NCBI RefSeq assembly: GCF_023856365.1
Contig: NC_064540.1
Coordinates: 13,293,191-13,357,190, forward strand
Direction of reading: 5' to 3'
Length of the DNA stretch: 64,000 nt
From: Brienomyrus brachyistius
Lineage: Eukaryota; Chordata; Actinopteri; Osteoglossiformes; Mormyridae
The first letter of the stretch is position 1; every line of letters starts with the position of its first letter. The position numbers were made by a program, and so were the translations under genes. Below are positions 21,701 to 29,202 of the stretch, piece by piece. The notes beneath the pieces are model-generated. The model ran no database searches. It had not been told where the DNA came from and saw only the letters and a list, made by a program, of their open reading frames with translations.

Positions 21701-24342
21701 TAAGGAGACCTCCGGGATTGTTGACTGCAATGGTTGTGACAGGTACCTGAATTGTAATTACGCAAAATTAATTTTTAAAAATGGCACATCCAGTTTTTAT
21801 ATAAATGAAGTGCATATATAATGTTTTCCCTGAAATATTTTGAATGACGAATACTGGCTAACCAAATTTCATACTGTCTGACAGTCATCCTCGCCAGTCT
21901 AGTTTTCTTGAAATACTGAAATACTGTTTGATCAGGATCTATTAGACAATTTTACCAAAATGAGTGGAAAATTCAGTTCATTTTAATTTGCCTGTATGGT
22001 CATAATAATCCGAGTTAAGTGGTGCTAGCTAAAATCATGCTGTTTTTTTTCTACAGCATAAATTTACTGTATTAATTTATGGTAACAGTGGCAGACTATA
22101 CAATTCTCATTATTTCTACGGATCACACAGCTCTAACAGTGTGAACAGTATCTATAGTCTCTGTACCTCTTTCTGCCTTCAATAGTGCATTATAAGGCAC
22201 ACAACCCTTGAGACTATAGTCTTAGCACACCTTATACGACCTGTAACCTCATATACCTTATACCGTACCTGTAGAGCTTTTATCTGCATTGCCATCTCAT
22301 TGTTATTTAGCTGTTCTGGTGGGACTGTCATTCTGAGGGGTAGGATGTGAACATCCAAGGTAATATGTTCAGCATAAGAAGACATTGGACACTGGGCCAA
22401 GTTCATTGAAACGTCTTTGTCCTTTTCTTGCAGGTCCTTCGTCATACAGCAAATCCCAAGCAGTAACTTGTTCATGGTGGTGGTCGACGACCAGTGTGAC
22501 TGCAGCTCCGCACCACCAGTTACCATGGAACCCATCGAGATTATGTATATCCACCCAACATGCTGGAAACTGTGTTAATGTGTTTGTATTTGAATTTAGA
22601 GAGGGGTTAATGAGTCTCAATGGCCTTCGAGAAGAAGCTTTTTTTTTTTTCTAAAACTGAACTAATAACTACCCTGGCACATAGTTGTTAGCCCTTCTGG
22701 GTGAATGAATTGCTTCACAGAGCAGAATATTGAATGTTGGAGATGGCCAGGTGGTCCTCTCTGGACTTCCCTGAGCACCAGTGAAGCAGTGGTTAGCCTA
22801 AAAGAATCTGTGTAATTCTGCAGTTTTTCAGAAGGTTGATACTTCTTCCATTATAAATCATAAATATGTGGTGTGCCGAATGGTTGAACATTTCTGAACA
22901 TTTGTTGGGTCCAGAGATGGTGCAAGTTTGTTGAAGTCCCTGGATTGGGGATGATAGTCGTGCTCTATGATTTCATTTATAAATTCATTAACTCCAATGA
23001 ACACAACGAGTCCCTGACGTGCGAGCGCTTCAAATTTCAGAAGGACAGGAGACGGCCTGATTCCTGCCATCCATTCCACCCTGAGGTACAGCTGGCCACA
23101 CTGCCTGTATATGAAGGAGCACATACTTCCATGCCTGTGTGTTTGCGGTGTATGTTTGTTCATATTTGTATGATTGTGTGTATTTGAATCACACATCCTC
23201 CATTTTGAAATATAGAAAATGTAGCCAACAAAGGCAACAGCTAGCAGACTGAATTTTGATGACACAGGTCTCAATGAGCTTTCTGGTATTATCATTTAAT
23301 TATTCAAAATAATATTCTATTGATGTGTTGTTCTGTGGGTTAGGGCTCTGTGACTGTGATCTGAAGGTTTCCAGGTCAAATCCTGTGCTTGACAAAGTGA
23401 TTTCACAGTTTCCCTTTCCTCCCAATCACTCCAGGGACTGGTTGGCCCTGTTCCCTGATCCTCACTTGTAGGTCACTTTAAGAACATAAGAAATTTACAA
23501 ACAAGAGGAGGCCATTCGGCCCATCAAACTCATTTGTGGAGAACTTAACTAATAGCTCAGAGTTGATAAAATCTTATCTAGCTCTGATTTAAAGGGACCC
23601 AGGGTTTTAGATTGCGCTACACTAGCAGGAAGACTATTCCATACTCTAACTACATGCTGTGTAAAGAAGTGCTTCCTCTAATTAATTTTAAAATGTTCTG
23701 CCACTAATTCCCACATATGGCCACGAGTTCTAGTATTTGATCTAATATTGAAATAGCCATTTGCTGAACAGCATTCAGACCTGTTAGAATCTTATATACT
23801 TGGATCATGCCCCTTAATCTCCATTGTATAAGGCTGAACAGATTCAGCTCAGCTAACCTCTCCTCATAAGACATTCCTCTAAGACCAGGAATCATTCTTG
23901 TAGCCCTACGTTGAACCTTTTCCAAGGCAGCAATGTCCTTCTTAAGGTATAGTAACCAAACCTGCACACGATATTCTAGGTGGGGTCTTACCAAGGAATT
24001 ATATAATCGTAGCATCGTCTCCCTTGACTTAAACTCCACACACCTAGAGATGTACAGTAACCCAACATCCTATTGGCCTTTAGACAAAAGTGTCAGCAAA
24101 ATACTTGAACGATAAACTTCCTGTTATATATACTTTTTGCAGTCCTTAGAATAAAACCATTTGCTTTTATTTTCACCATTATTTGAAGTCAAAGCAGAGT
24201 GATAGTCGTCTCATCTTGCTCCTTTTTCTTCTTCCCTTTCCCACTGTAGGAGGATGCCATGGAATGTGGGGGCTCCCTGGGTTTGACCCCCACGCCCCAA
24301 ATGACGCTCCTCACCCTTTTGTTGATGCTCATCACCAGGTGA
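650..24342 (+). CDS. cacna2d3: cacna2d3, voltage-gated calcium channel auxiliary subunit alpha-2/delta-3 (3' part, 30 exons, 5' end outside window)
   Basis: Thirty exons joined in consistent phase encode about 800 residues that follow vertebrate alpha-2/delta-3 closely; paralogue CACNA2D4 fits less well (for example [13 protein letters not shown] is the delta-3 form). Family knowledge: alpha-2/delta subunits are extracellular, GPI-anchored proteins that raise surface delivery of Cav channels and shape presynaptic calcium entry. Seen here in order: the second half of the VWA domain (exons 1-4, with LITDGA), the linker, the Cache-type sensor region ([19 protein letters not shown], exon 9), the VGCC_alpha2 region, the Cys-rich delta region (exons 27-29), and a C-terminal ECGG plus hydrophobic tail ending in TGA, the usual GPI signal layout. 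The start codon and the MIDAS DxSxS segment lie upstream of position 1. The gene is compact (exons span 24 kb). Odd points: a 15-nt microexon, a fossil exon duplicate, and a penultimate exon lacking a normal acceptor. Whether this is one of two teleost copies cannot be told. Confidence 0.95.
725..1995 (+). other. cacna2d3 intron, no recognisable element
   Basis: AT-rich intronic sequence. I see short GAACACTGAACA and AGTAAGCAACAA repeats around 1020-1100 and nothing coding. Confidence 0.5.
1996..2085 (+). CDS. cacna2d3: cacna2d3 exon 2 of window (VWA)
   Basis: Phase 0 in and out, 30 residues containing [13 protein letters not shown], nearly identical to human alpha-2/delta-3. The acceptor is ttcttcag and the donor gtatgt. 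A CATC microsatellite follows directly in the intron. Confidence 0.93.
2096..2135 (+). repeat. CATC/CATA tetranucleotide microsatellite
   Basis: About ten imperfect CATC/CATA units start 10 bp after the donor of cacna2d3 exon 2. Confidence 0.85.
2451..2564 (+). CDS. cacna2d3: cacna2d3 exon 3 of window (VWA, TDG motif)
   Basis: Thirty-eight residues in phase 0, including [17 protein letters not shown], the VWA strand with the conserved TDG metal-site residues. The acceptor is ccattttcag and the donor gtaagt. Confidence 0.94.
2778..3135 (-). repeat. tRNA-derived SINE with 14-bp target duplication
   Basis: On the minus strand it reads from the GGCGGCATGGTGGTGCAG head with pol III A-box and B-box-like motifs, through the accgcttatcc-containing body, to a GGATGG tail. 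It is flanked by identical 14-bp copies of cctcctatgtaaca at 2764-2777 and 3136-3149. Other copies of the same family are at 6601, 59728 and 61755. Confidence 0.92.
3170..5190. repeat. inverted-repeat region in cacna2d3 intron, probable old DNA transposon
   Basis: A block near 3410-3440 (ccatgaaataattaaatctg) recurs inverted near 4990-5025. AT-rich flanks at 3200-3310 and 5100-5190 are also roughly inverted. An inner inverted pair (cctgccacggat) lies at about 4373 and 4880. No transposase is visible. Boundaries are approximate. Confidence 0.45.
5593..5671 (+). CDS. cacna2d3: cacna2d3 exon 4 of window (VWA end)
   Basis: Phase 0 in, phase 1 out. It encodes [17 protein letters not shown], ending in ANK plus the first base of a Gly codon. 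The acceptor is cacctgcag and the donor gtgtga. Confidence 0.93.
5672..6600 (+). other. cacna2d3 intron, no recognisable element
   Basis: Open frames up to 122 codons occur, but they only run over the exon at 5593-5671 and into intron; none resembles a known protein. Confidence 0.5.
6601..6928 (+). repeat. tRNA-derived SINE with 12-bp target duplication
   Basis: Same family as 2778-3135, in the opposite orientation. It is flanked by gattttggaaaa at 6589-6600 and 6929-6940. The body contains the A-box-like tggtgcagtgg and ends in GGATGGATG. Confidence 0.93.
7279..7412 (+). CDS. cacna2d3: cacna2d3 exon 5 of window
   Basis: It completes the Gly codon of the previous exon and encodes 44 more residues with [13 protein letters not shown] and WTEAYMDST, a hallmark segment of alpha-2/delta proteins after the VWA domain. 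The donor is gtgagt. Confidence 0.94.
7782..7796 (+). CDS. cacna2d3: cacna2d3 15-nt microexon (LPQAQ)
   Basis: The 15 bases encode LPQAQ, exactly the pentapeptide at this place in human alpha-2/delta-3. The exon is flanked by a pyrimidine-rich acceptor (tttgctgtag) and the donor gtaatc. It is symmetric (phase 0), so it can be skipped without frame loss. Confidence 0.88.
8095..8340 (+). repeat. old tRNA-derived SINE
   Basis: It has a B-box-like gtgggtttgaatcctgcc and the shared gcatgttctcccc block, then ggattgccatgct and a gatggatgg tail. More diverged than the copies at 2778 and 6601. Confidence 0.65.
8341..9589 (+). other. cacna2d3 intron, no recognisable element
   Basis: Intron between the microexon and exon 7. 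It holds an A run at 8459-8469 and no recognisable gene or repeat. Confidence 0.45.
9590..9661 (+). CDS. cacna2d3: cacna2d3 exon 7 of window
   Basis: Twenty-four residues, phase 0, with [16 protein letters not shown]. The first nine residues diverge from the human KLTDDQGPVL stretch, as expected for a surface linker. The acceptor is gattccacag and the donor gtcagt. Confidence 0.92.
9741..9821 (+). CDS. cacna2d3: cacna2d3 exon 8 of window
   Basis: Twenty-seven residues, phase 0, with [20 protein letters not shown], the start of the Cache-like sensor fold. The acceptor is ctatctacag and the donor gtacta. Confidence 0.93.
10493..10567 (+). CDS. cacna2d3: cacna2d3 exon 9 of window (Cache core)
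   Basis: Twenty-five residues, phase 0, with [19 protein letters not shown], the diagnostic Cache motif of alpha-2/delta subunits. The acceptor is ctttccag and the donor gtaacc. Confidence 0.94.
10649..10729 (+). CDS. cacna2d3: cacna2d3 exon 10 of window
   Basis: Twenty-seven residues, phase 0, from [11 protein letters not shown] to [13 protein letters not shown]. The acceptor is attaaag and the donor gtacga. The intron to exon 9 is only 81 bp. Confidence 0.93.
10785..11364. mobile_element. pogo/Tigger-like non-autonomous DNA transposon
   Basis: Terminal inverted repeats are acagtcggccctc on the left and its near-complement gagggacgactgt on the right. The element is bounded by TA at 10783-10784 and 11365-11366. 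Inner TIR-adjacent sequence has the seen-elsewhere pogo style (ttatggttaatcagttcc). No transposase frame remains. The middle (about 10960-11150) looks foreign and may be a further insertion. Confidence 0.75.
11431..11502 (+). CDS. cacna2d3: cacna2d3 exon 11 of window
   Basis: Twenty-four residues, phase 0, with [19 protein letters not shown]. The acceptor is ttggtgttag and the donor gtaaga. Confidence 0.93.
11885..11946 (+). CDS. cacna2d3: cacna2d3 exon 12 of window
   Basis: Phase 0 in, phase 2 out. It encodes [20 protein letters not shown] and the first two bases of a Ser codon. The donor is gtaggt. Confidence 0.93.
12133..12200 (+). CDS. cacna2d3: cacna2d3 exon 13 of window
   Basis: It completes Ser and reads [19 protein letters not shown], then one base of Gly. 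The acceptor is ttgttcag and the donor gtatgt. Human has LSRGHGKYFFRGN here. Confidence 0.93.
12630..12675 (+). CDS. cacna2d3: cacna2d3 exon 14 of window
   Basis: A short 46-nt exon reading [14 protein letters not shown], plus the first two bases of Trp. The acceptor is ttccgctag and the donor gtaaag. Confidence 0.92.
12865..12962 (+). CDS. cacna2d3: cacna2d3 exon 15 of window
   Basis: It completes Trp and continues [20 protein letters not shown], ending in a split Cys codon. The donor is gtgagt. Confidence 0.92.
13140..13233 (+). CDS. cacna2d3: cacna2d3 exon 16 of window
   Basis: It reads [18 protein letters not shown] and the following LALNKS, with phase 1 in and phase 2 out. The acceptor is gtgttatag and the donor gtaagt. 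Confidence 0.93.
13308..13543. mobile_element. short MITE with ttcaggggctg inverted ends
   Basis: The left end ttcaggggctgtactctt and right end aagactgcagcccctgaa are inverted. The GC-rich body carries an incidental 104-codon open frame on the minus strand. No clear target duplication was found, so the superfamily is open. Confidence 0.55.
14300..15080 (-). mobile_element. non-LTR retrotransposon fragment (reverse transcriptase C-terminal part)
   Basis: On the minus strand the translation includes [37 protein letters not shown] and, upstream, [18 protein letters not shown]. The last is the RT catalytic box, with FADD changed to FADN. The C-terminal RPRNTW motif of such elements is present. 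It is broken and inactive. The clade (RTE- or CR1-like) is uncertain. Confidence 0.75.
15463..15558 (+). CDS. cacna2d3: cacna2d3 exon 17 of window
   Basis: It encodes [16 protein letters not shown] and [15 protein letters not shown]. Phases agree with both neighbours. The acceptor is ttttgcatag and the donor gtgagt. Confidence 0.93.
15729..15853 (+). CDS. cacna2d3: cacna2d3 exon 18 of window
   Basis: Forty-one residues with [19 protein letters not shown], a strongly conserved alpha-2/delta segment. The acceptor is tatataaag and the donor gtacat. Confidence 0.93.
16222..16299 (+). CDS. cacna2d3: cacna2d3 exon 19 of window
   Basis: It encodes [20 protein letters not shown]. The acceptor is ctttcccag and the donor gtaaga. 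Phases agree with the flanking exons. Confidence 0.92.
16465..16526 (+). CDS. cacna2d3: cacna2d3 exon 20 of window
   Basis: It encodes [20 protein letters not shown], almost identical to human. The acceptor is gatacag and the donor gtaaaa. Confidence 0.94.
16724..16768 (+). CDS. cacna2d3: cacna2d3 exon 21 of window
   Basis: Fifteen residues, [15 protein letters not shown], keep the three cysteines of the family. Phase 0 on both sides. Confidence 0.92.
16886..16948 (+). CDS. cacna2d3: cacna2d3 exon 22 of window
   Basis: Twenty-one residues with [18 protein letters not shown], phase 0. The acceptor is ctcctgcag and the donor gtagga. Confidence 0.93.
17285..17355 (+). CDS. cacna2d3: cacna2d3 exon 23 of window
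   Basis: It encodes [19 protein letters not shown], then GSFK and a split Arg codon. The acceptor is ccatcttcag and the donor gtgaag. A decayed second copy of this exon lies downstream at 17665-17723 and 20382-20438. Confidence 0.92.
17665..17723 (+). pseudogene. fossil duplicate of cacna2d3 exon 23, left half
   Basis: Pyrimidine tract, acceptor and exon start (aactcttgcttt, ccatcttcag, then atatggatgttc) repeat those of exon 23 (aactcttgcttt, ccatcttcag, acaggaatgttc). The similarity stops where L2-like sequence begins and resumes at 20382. Confidence 0.65.
17724..20345 (-). mobile_element. L2-like LINE, truncated and interrupted
   Basis: On the minus strand the pieces include [38 protein letters not shown] and a FADN box, then [12 protein letters not shown] and [12 protein letters not shown], a pattern typical of fish L2 elements. 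The 3' end (gaattttattgtattttag) is at the left. It carries stops and a deletion between the RT blocks and is interrupted by the MITE at 17978-18678. It lies in the cacna2d3 intron between exons 23 and 24. Confidence 0.8.
17978..18678. mobile_element. non-autonomous DNA transposon nested in the L2 LINE
   Basis: Long terminal inverted repeats (about 90 bp): acaacccc(g/a)tttcc at the left matches the complement of ggggttgt at the right, with cccatatttt further in on both arms. About 700 bp. It interrupts the 3' region of the L2 element. Probably Tc1/mariner type by its ends; target duplication unclear. Confidence 0.75.
20382..20438 (+). pseudogene. fossil duplicate of cacna2d3 exon 23, right half
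   Basis: The frame reads [18 protein letters not shown] and then TAG, against exon 23 [18 protein letters not shown]. Over 41 aligned bases I count 34 identities (83%). It ends 71 bp before exon 24. The in-frame stop and the lost left half make it non-functional. Confidence 0.7.
20510..20585 (+). CDS. cacna2d3: cacna2d3 exon 24 of window
   Basis: It completes Arg and reads [19 protein letters not shown], ending LLD in phase 0. The acceptor is tttccacag and the donor gtaagt. Confidence 0.92.
20924..20976 (+). CDS. cacna2d3: cacna2d3 exon 25 of window
   Basis: It encodes [17 protein letters not shown] plus two bases of the next codon. The acceptor is ttttacag and the donor gtgagg. Confidence 0.91.
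21280..21335 (+). CDS. cacna2d3: cacna2d3 exon 26 of window
   Basis: It encodes [18 protein letters not shown], matching the hydrophobic FLVEFNLCSWWHS segment of human. The acceptor is ccccctcag and the donor gtcagg. Confidence 0.92.
21607..21742 (+). CDS. cacna2d3: cacna2d3 exon 27 of window (delta region)
   Basis: It encodes [18 protein letters not shown] and a Cys pair (DCNGCD). The start is ambiguous by one codon: AG at 21602-21603 or 21605-21606 both give open frames differing by a single Val. I chose the second because it gives the shorter residue set, but the two cannot be separated by eye. Confidence 0.9.
22434..22544 (+). CDS. cacna2d3: cacna2d3 exon 28 of window
   Basis: It encodes [18 protein letters not shown], identical to human over this stretch, then a Cys-rich piece and TMEPIEI. 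The donor AT/gtatat leaves phase 2. Confidence 0.92.
23001..23085 (+). CDS. cacna2d3: cacna2d3 exon 29 of window (start uncertain)
   Basis: It encodes [19 protein letters not shown] and DSCHPFHPE, the conserved Cys-containing block before the GPI tail. Homology places the start at 23001, but the two bases before it are GA, not AG. The only AG in the correct phase nearby is at 22915-22916; it would add 28 in-frame residues. The donor gtacag at 23086 is normal. Confidence 0.8.
23326..23470 (+). repeat. tRNA-derived SINE (second family)
   Basis: Contains gtgggttagggctctgtg and the B-box-like ggtttccaggtcaaatcc, matching the SINE split at 56765-56859. No target duplication identified. Confidence 0.5.
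23474..24112 (-). mobile_element. CR1-like LINE, 5' truncated
   Basis: The minus strand encodes the RT C-terminal segment [37 protein letters not shown] and [15 protein letters not shown]. Its 3' tail toward 23474 carries the widespread block taagaacataagaaattta. It sits in the last cacna2d3 intron. Confidence 0.82.
24250..24342 (+). CDS. cacna2d3: cacna2d3 last coding exon, GPI-anchor signal and stop
   Basis: Thirty residues and [14 protein letters not shown] is followed by a hydrophobic tail rich in Leu. Family knowledge: CGG followed by a hydrophobic C terminus is the GPI attachment signal of alpha-2/delta proteins. Human ends with ECGG and a Leu-rich tail of similar length. The acceptor is cccactgtag. 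Confidence 0.93.
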   Translation, partial: EDAMECGGSLGLTPTPQMTLLTLLLMLITR

Positions 24343-24964
24343 CCTGGGGACTCAGCAGAGGGTCAGCGTGACTCACCCTCATTTGGCTTCAACAGACTCA
24401 TGGCTGTCAACAGAACGGGTGGCATGCATTGGGAAATAATTTCTTGCTTTCTACTATACAATCTGATTGAAGTTTGAAGTTTATGTTTAGAATGTTGTTT
24501 GAGGTAATTAAATATTGTCATCAATTAAGTTCACGTTATGAAATGGTCTGACTTGAGGGAGCAGTGCATGAGAAGAACTTCTGTTAAAAAAAATCTTCAC
24601 AATCTACATGGTGATCATCTTGCAACAAAATGAACCCTCATGTGCCTACATATGTGTAAACTACTATGTCTGCAAGCATCTGCGTACATCTGTGAACAAA
24701 TCTGCATGCGTCTCTCTACAACTGTGGTAACCACCTTTTAGAATCCACTGTTTTCTGATGTTAGAGGTTGGTGCTTTTTACATATATCACAGTGAGCACA
24801 GCTAATAGAGCTATATTGACAGAATAACACATACATAACAAGGTCTAGATTTCAGATGTTGTTTCTATAGATCATGCAGCCTACATGCTGCATATCACAT
24901 TTTAACTCGCAAACATCCATATTTACTCCTCTTACGAATGTCACCCCCCCGATGCCTAAGCCCT

Positions 24965-24970
24965 AATAAA
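24965..24970 (+). terminator. candidate polyadenylation signal for cacna2d3
   Basis: AATAAA lies 623 bp after the cacna2d3 stop. A second AATAAA is at 25204-25209. Which of them is used, if either, cannot be told from sequence. Confidence 0.3.
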
Positions 24971-25203
24971 TGAAAACACTAACGATTAAAAATCATGTAC
25001 TGCATCTAAGGTCCACACATTTCTACAGCTCTAAAAGCTCTTGTATACTGCATAGCACTTTTACAGTCTATGGAATCTCGACAAAATATAGACTGTAGCT
25101 CCAACAGACTCTACAGATCTTATAATTCTGATACCTCAAATAACCTCTACAGCTCCATCAGGTGACTTTTAACCACTATTGTACAATGCCTTCCAGATGG
25201 AGA

Positions 25204-25209
25204 AATAAA
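25204..25209 (+). terminator. candidate polyadenylation signal for cacna2d3
   Basis: AATAAA, 862 bp after the stop codon, is followed within 30 bases by a T/TG-rich stretch of the kind found downstream of cleavage sites. This is the better looking of the two candidates. Confidence 0.35.
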
Positions 25210-25585
25210 AGATTTTTTCAAATGTTTTTGTTCTATATTTTTGCCTTGTAGGAACAGGGGGACCATGAAATGCAACTTTGTTATTACAAAAACCAGATTC
25301 TAACACAACACAGATAACAGTAATGTGGTTCCTGTGTAAGAACACATAGATTATGAATGCTATTGTCTTATATGTGTTATGTAGACCTATTACCTTTGTA
25401 ATACTTTTGCATATAATCCTCAATAGAGTACAGATGACCAAGTAAACTCCAGGTAGAAACAGACTCCAGTAATCACTGATAAGACTATAGCATCACAACA
25501 ACCCTGCATAAACGTTTACTGCAGTCTTCCATATGTAGTGCAGAAGCACATTTGTTACTGCGTGACATCAGCCACAGAGCAACAT

Positions 25586-25602
25586 TGCCCCCTGTTGGTG
25601 CC
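25586..25602 (-). promoter_or_regulatory. CTCF-like motif
   Basis: The minus strand reads CACCAACAGGGGGCA, close to the CTCF core CCASYAGRKGGC. Prediction by eye only. Confidence 0.3.
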
Positions 25603-28600
25603 CATGAGTAACTGTGCTCAACACTGACACTGCAGTAAAAATGCACAGAAATCGTGTTTCATACCTGTTATATATGAAACATTACCCATAATCAGAAGAT
25701 GAACACTGACATAAAATTACCAATGTATACTAGTGAGCAACACTTTCATTTAAAAAAAAAAAACAAGAAAAAAAATATTTTTGAAACCTGCATATCAAAA
25801 CAGCAGAATTTTAACCTCATTCAGCTTATACATTTGCCATTGTATTGCAGAGCTATAATGGCCTTTGACAATACGGCACGTCCATCCTAGTAATATTGAG
25901 ATGAATTTCCCTGCCTGTGCAACTATGAAACACAGTCAGTTTTGAAGGTAAATATCTAGGATCTCTAACATATTCATGACAATCAAATGTTTCAGAACTG
26001 ACACAGATAAGTGAGCCACTCATATAAAAAATCCATCTTTTATTTTATGAATAAACCCACGCTGGCCAACACTCCAGATTCTGACACAACACAGACAACA
26101 GCAATTTAAGCTCTCTATCCTCATCGTATCACATGTCAATAAGAACCCGATTAACAGTTACTACGGTTACAGTCCATGACATGCTGCCATCCGTTCCACA
26201 TGCTACACAAACATCAGCAGGAAGATGAAGGTACTGGCAGTAGCCACATACGGTCAGATACAACATCACAGAATCACCTCGCCTATGCACCAAACCGGTT
26301 GACATATCTGATAACACAGATGAAGCAGGGACGTAAGCCCTATGTTACAGCTAGCCATTCACCTGTGATTAGCACAATACACCCACGTCCACATAAACAG
26401 ACATTTCAAAACAGTACTGTACAGCAAAACAAATACATATATACAAATACACACTGTATAACTGCAAACAGAATTTTACTCTGTGCAAATAATAGAAAGA
26501 AAATGACAGAAAAATTAAAATTTTAAAAAGTAATAATAATAATATTGTTTAATAAAAATGTTTCTTGCATTTCTCACAGTGTTTCTTTAGCCCAGTTTTG
26601 CATTGAACAACAGATACCCTCAGATATGACCATGATAAACAAAAGGATTCCTTTCACTTATTAGTGCCACCCATGTGAGTCCACAGAACAGTTTAAAAAT
26701 CTTATGAGAGCTGAATTCTACTCCCCCTATGCATAGAGAACAAGATCTATCCATTGACCATAAAATTGGCACTATACTCAAAAGGAGCTGGGACCAGCGA
26801 ATTGCTTTGAATTTGATGGATTCATTACATATGTACTGGCATTCTGTGGTAGGAGACCCTACTTCAAGTATTAATGTTAAAGACCTGATATTATGCCACT
26901 CAAAATACCATGCCCTGACATGATATTCAAGTGATTAGCTTTTGTGCTCCTCGGTTAGCATTGACCACCATTTTGTTCTTTACTGACTTTGATGCTTTGT
27001 GAATATTTAATGCAGTAAGCTAAGCTATGGTTGGGATATTCTGGCTCTAGGTAGAGGAGGGTGCCCATATTTGTCTAATTGCATTAAAGACACGCAGGAG
27101 AAAAGACACTATTCACATTCATCCTGATCTAACGGTAAACCTTAACAACTGCAGACAACAGTGACAATGACTACCACGACCACTATTGAGGACATACACA
27201 ATTTCAGTGGGTTGGTTTTAACGGAAATCCCTCCAGCACCGTGTGTACAAAATTTTCCACTGTATCAGACACATTGACAATAACAACAGTTACAAGACAG
27301 TGTCTTTTTGAGACTTTTAAACTGCCACTCCAGTGGCAATGGTCTCTAGATATACATGAAAACACTGCAAGTCATTTTGGGTAACGTCTGCAACTGTCAC
27401 ACTCTCAAGAGTTGTTTCAGGCAGGAGATGGAACATGGATGTCCCAAAAATGGATTCCAGCTCCATCCTTATCCTTAAAGGTCTGTTTGTCCTGAGGTCT
27501 GTGTGTACGGACATCTCAGTGCCATGCTGCTCCTTGTAGGGCAGATTCTACGAAGCTCAGTGGTCATAATGGAGCCGAGGACAGTCTTTCCATTTACAGG
27601 AGGTTTGAAACCTCTCCTGATGTGATGTTTCATCCAGTGTCACTGGTCCCACATGTATTTCTATTTTCTTTGGGTGCACAAAAAAATTGTACACTTTAGT
27701 TTTCTCATGCTTATTCGCATAACTAAATAAAAAACACATTTTTTTTTAAATACGTTCTCCTCCCAGGCTGCTCAGAGCAGGGGTGCCAGTCAGAGGAGTT
27801 CTGTGGATTTATAATCAGCTTCTGGAAGCTTGAAAGCTACAGCTGAGGGGTTATTTAGAATGGGGACTATCCAGGATAAAGCTTATCCACATCCAGGGGT
27901 GAGGTGTCATTGTGCTGTGCGGTCCACTATTTTGCAATTTGATCCACAGTAGTCAGTGTACAGTATATATTTTTTCCACATTAACAGTACTCTATGGGAT
28001 TATACACACAAAGTACCTCCATCTTTTTTAGCTAAGGGATTACATAATTACAATATGGCTTATTTTTCATCATATTCATAGACTGAACAGCACCACCATG
28101 ATTAAGGTACCCTGAAACCACACTGGATGACATGCATGGGTCTTTTCCAGTGCATAGTCTTCGCAAAAACAAATGGTAGGTTAAATGAAAGAGCCTATAA
28201 CAGGGCATAGAAACAGTGGACTGGATAGCTTGGAAATGCATAAAACACCTTAATAAATGTCAAAGGATAAACAGCAAAGGCATTCACAAGAATGTGTATG
28301 GAACTGGACACAAAACAATGGTGATGAGGATACGTCATTCTAGGATGGGACATTCTCTAACGAGCATATCTCCTGGTGGAGCCAAAAGACGAATACCAGG
28401 TGAGCCAGGAGTTGACTGATCTCTTTTTCTGTAAATCTTGTCAGGATTTACAACATAAGACATGCACAAGAGATGAGATCCCCTTAAAATATATTAAATG
28501 GAATATACAGTTTAACATACAGAACAATAAATGAAAACAACACAAGGTGAAGATGAGCATCAGACAGACAGGCAGGATGAAATGGCGTAAGTTTCAGAAA

Positions 28601-29098
28601 ACAGAATATAGTCAGTCCTGCTACAACATGTGATATCACAATGCGAATCTGTTCTACCGTGATTGATATATTAGTACCCAAATCCAATACTACGTGGAAT
28701 CACATTTGTATGTGTCATTTTCAGATGGAGAGAACAGCACTAAGCAAACTACAACGTGATATGGTCTTAGTAAGAAACACTACACACACGCAAGAAGAAC
28801 TATCCAAGTGATCGATAAGTGACGTCCGGTTCATTCCAGTGAATGGTTTGAACTGATTTTCAAATCTTAAAGAATCAATTTTTTTGTACATTCACATATT
28901 GCACAGGTCAAAGTCATAGATTCTAAAACTCCAAAAATATTTGACCAATTATCATATAAAAAAAAACACAGAAGCCTTTTAAAATTCAGTTACTATTCAT
29001 AGACTGTACGTAGCCATGCTGCCTTCAATGGCCCTCACAATACCGTAATCCGCTGTGTTTGTGGAGAGTGCTAATGATGGCCAATATGACTCTACATA

Positions 29099-29202
29099 AA
29101 CCATTTGCTATCTTTTCTGATCCCACTAGATGGGGACTCAAACATGCCCAAAGGTAAACCAACAGCACCATCTAGTGGGGTTACGAAATAAAGCAAATGG
29201 TT
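29099..29202. repeat. 35-bp inverted repeat enclosing two CTCF-like motifs
   Basis: The left arm (29099-29134) starts aaccatttgct and ends cccactagatggg. The right arm (29168-29202) is its imperfect complement, with a loop of about 34 nt. Each arm holds CCACTAGATGG, at 29123-29133 (+) and 29168-29178 (-). It may be a small MITE remnant or a real regulatory hairpin. Confidence 0.6.

Noticed and set aside
725..24249. LRTM1, which is nested in a CACNA2D3 intron in human
   Set aside because: No leucine-rich-repeat frame was seen in any in-window intron; it may lie in introns left of the window or be lost.
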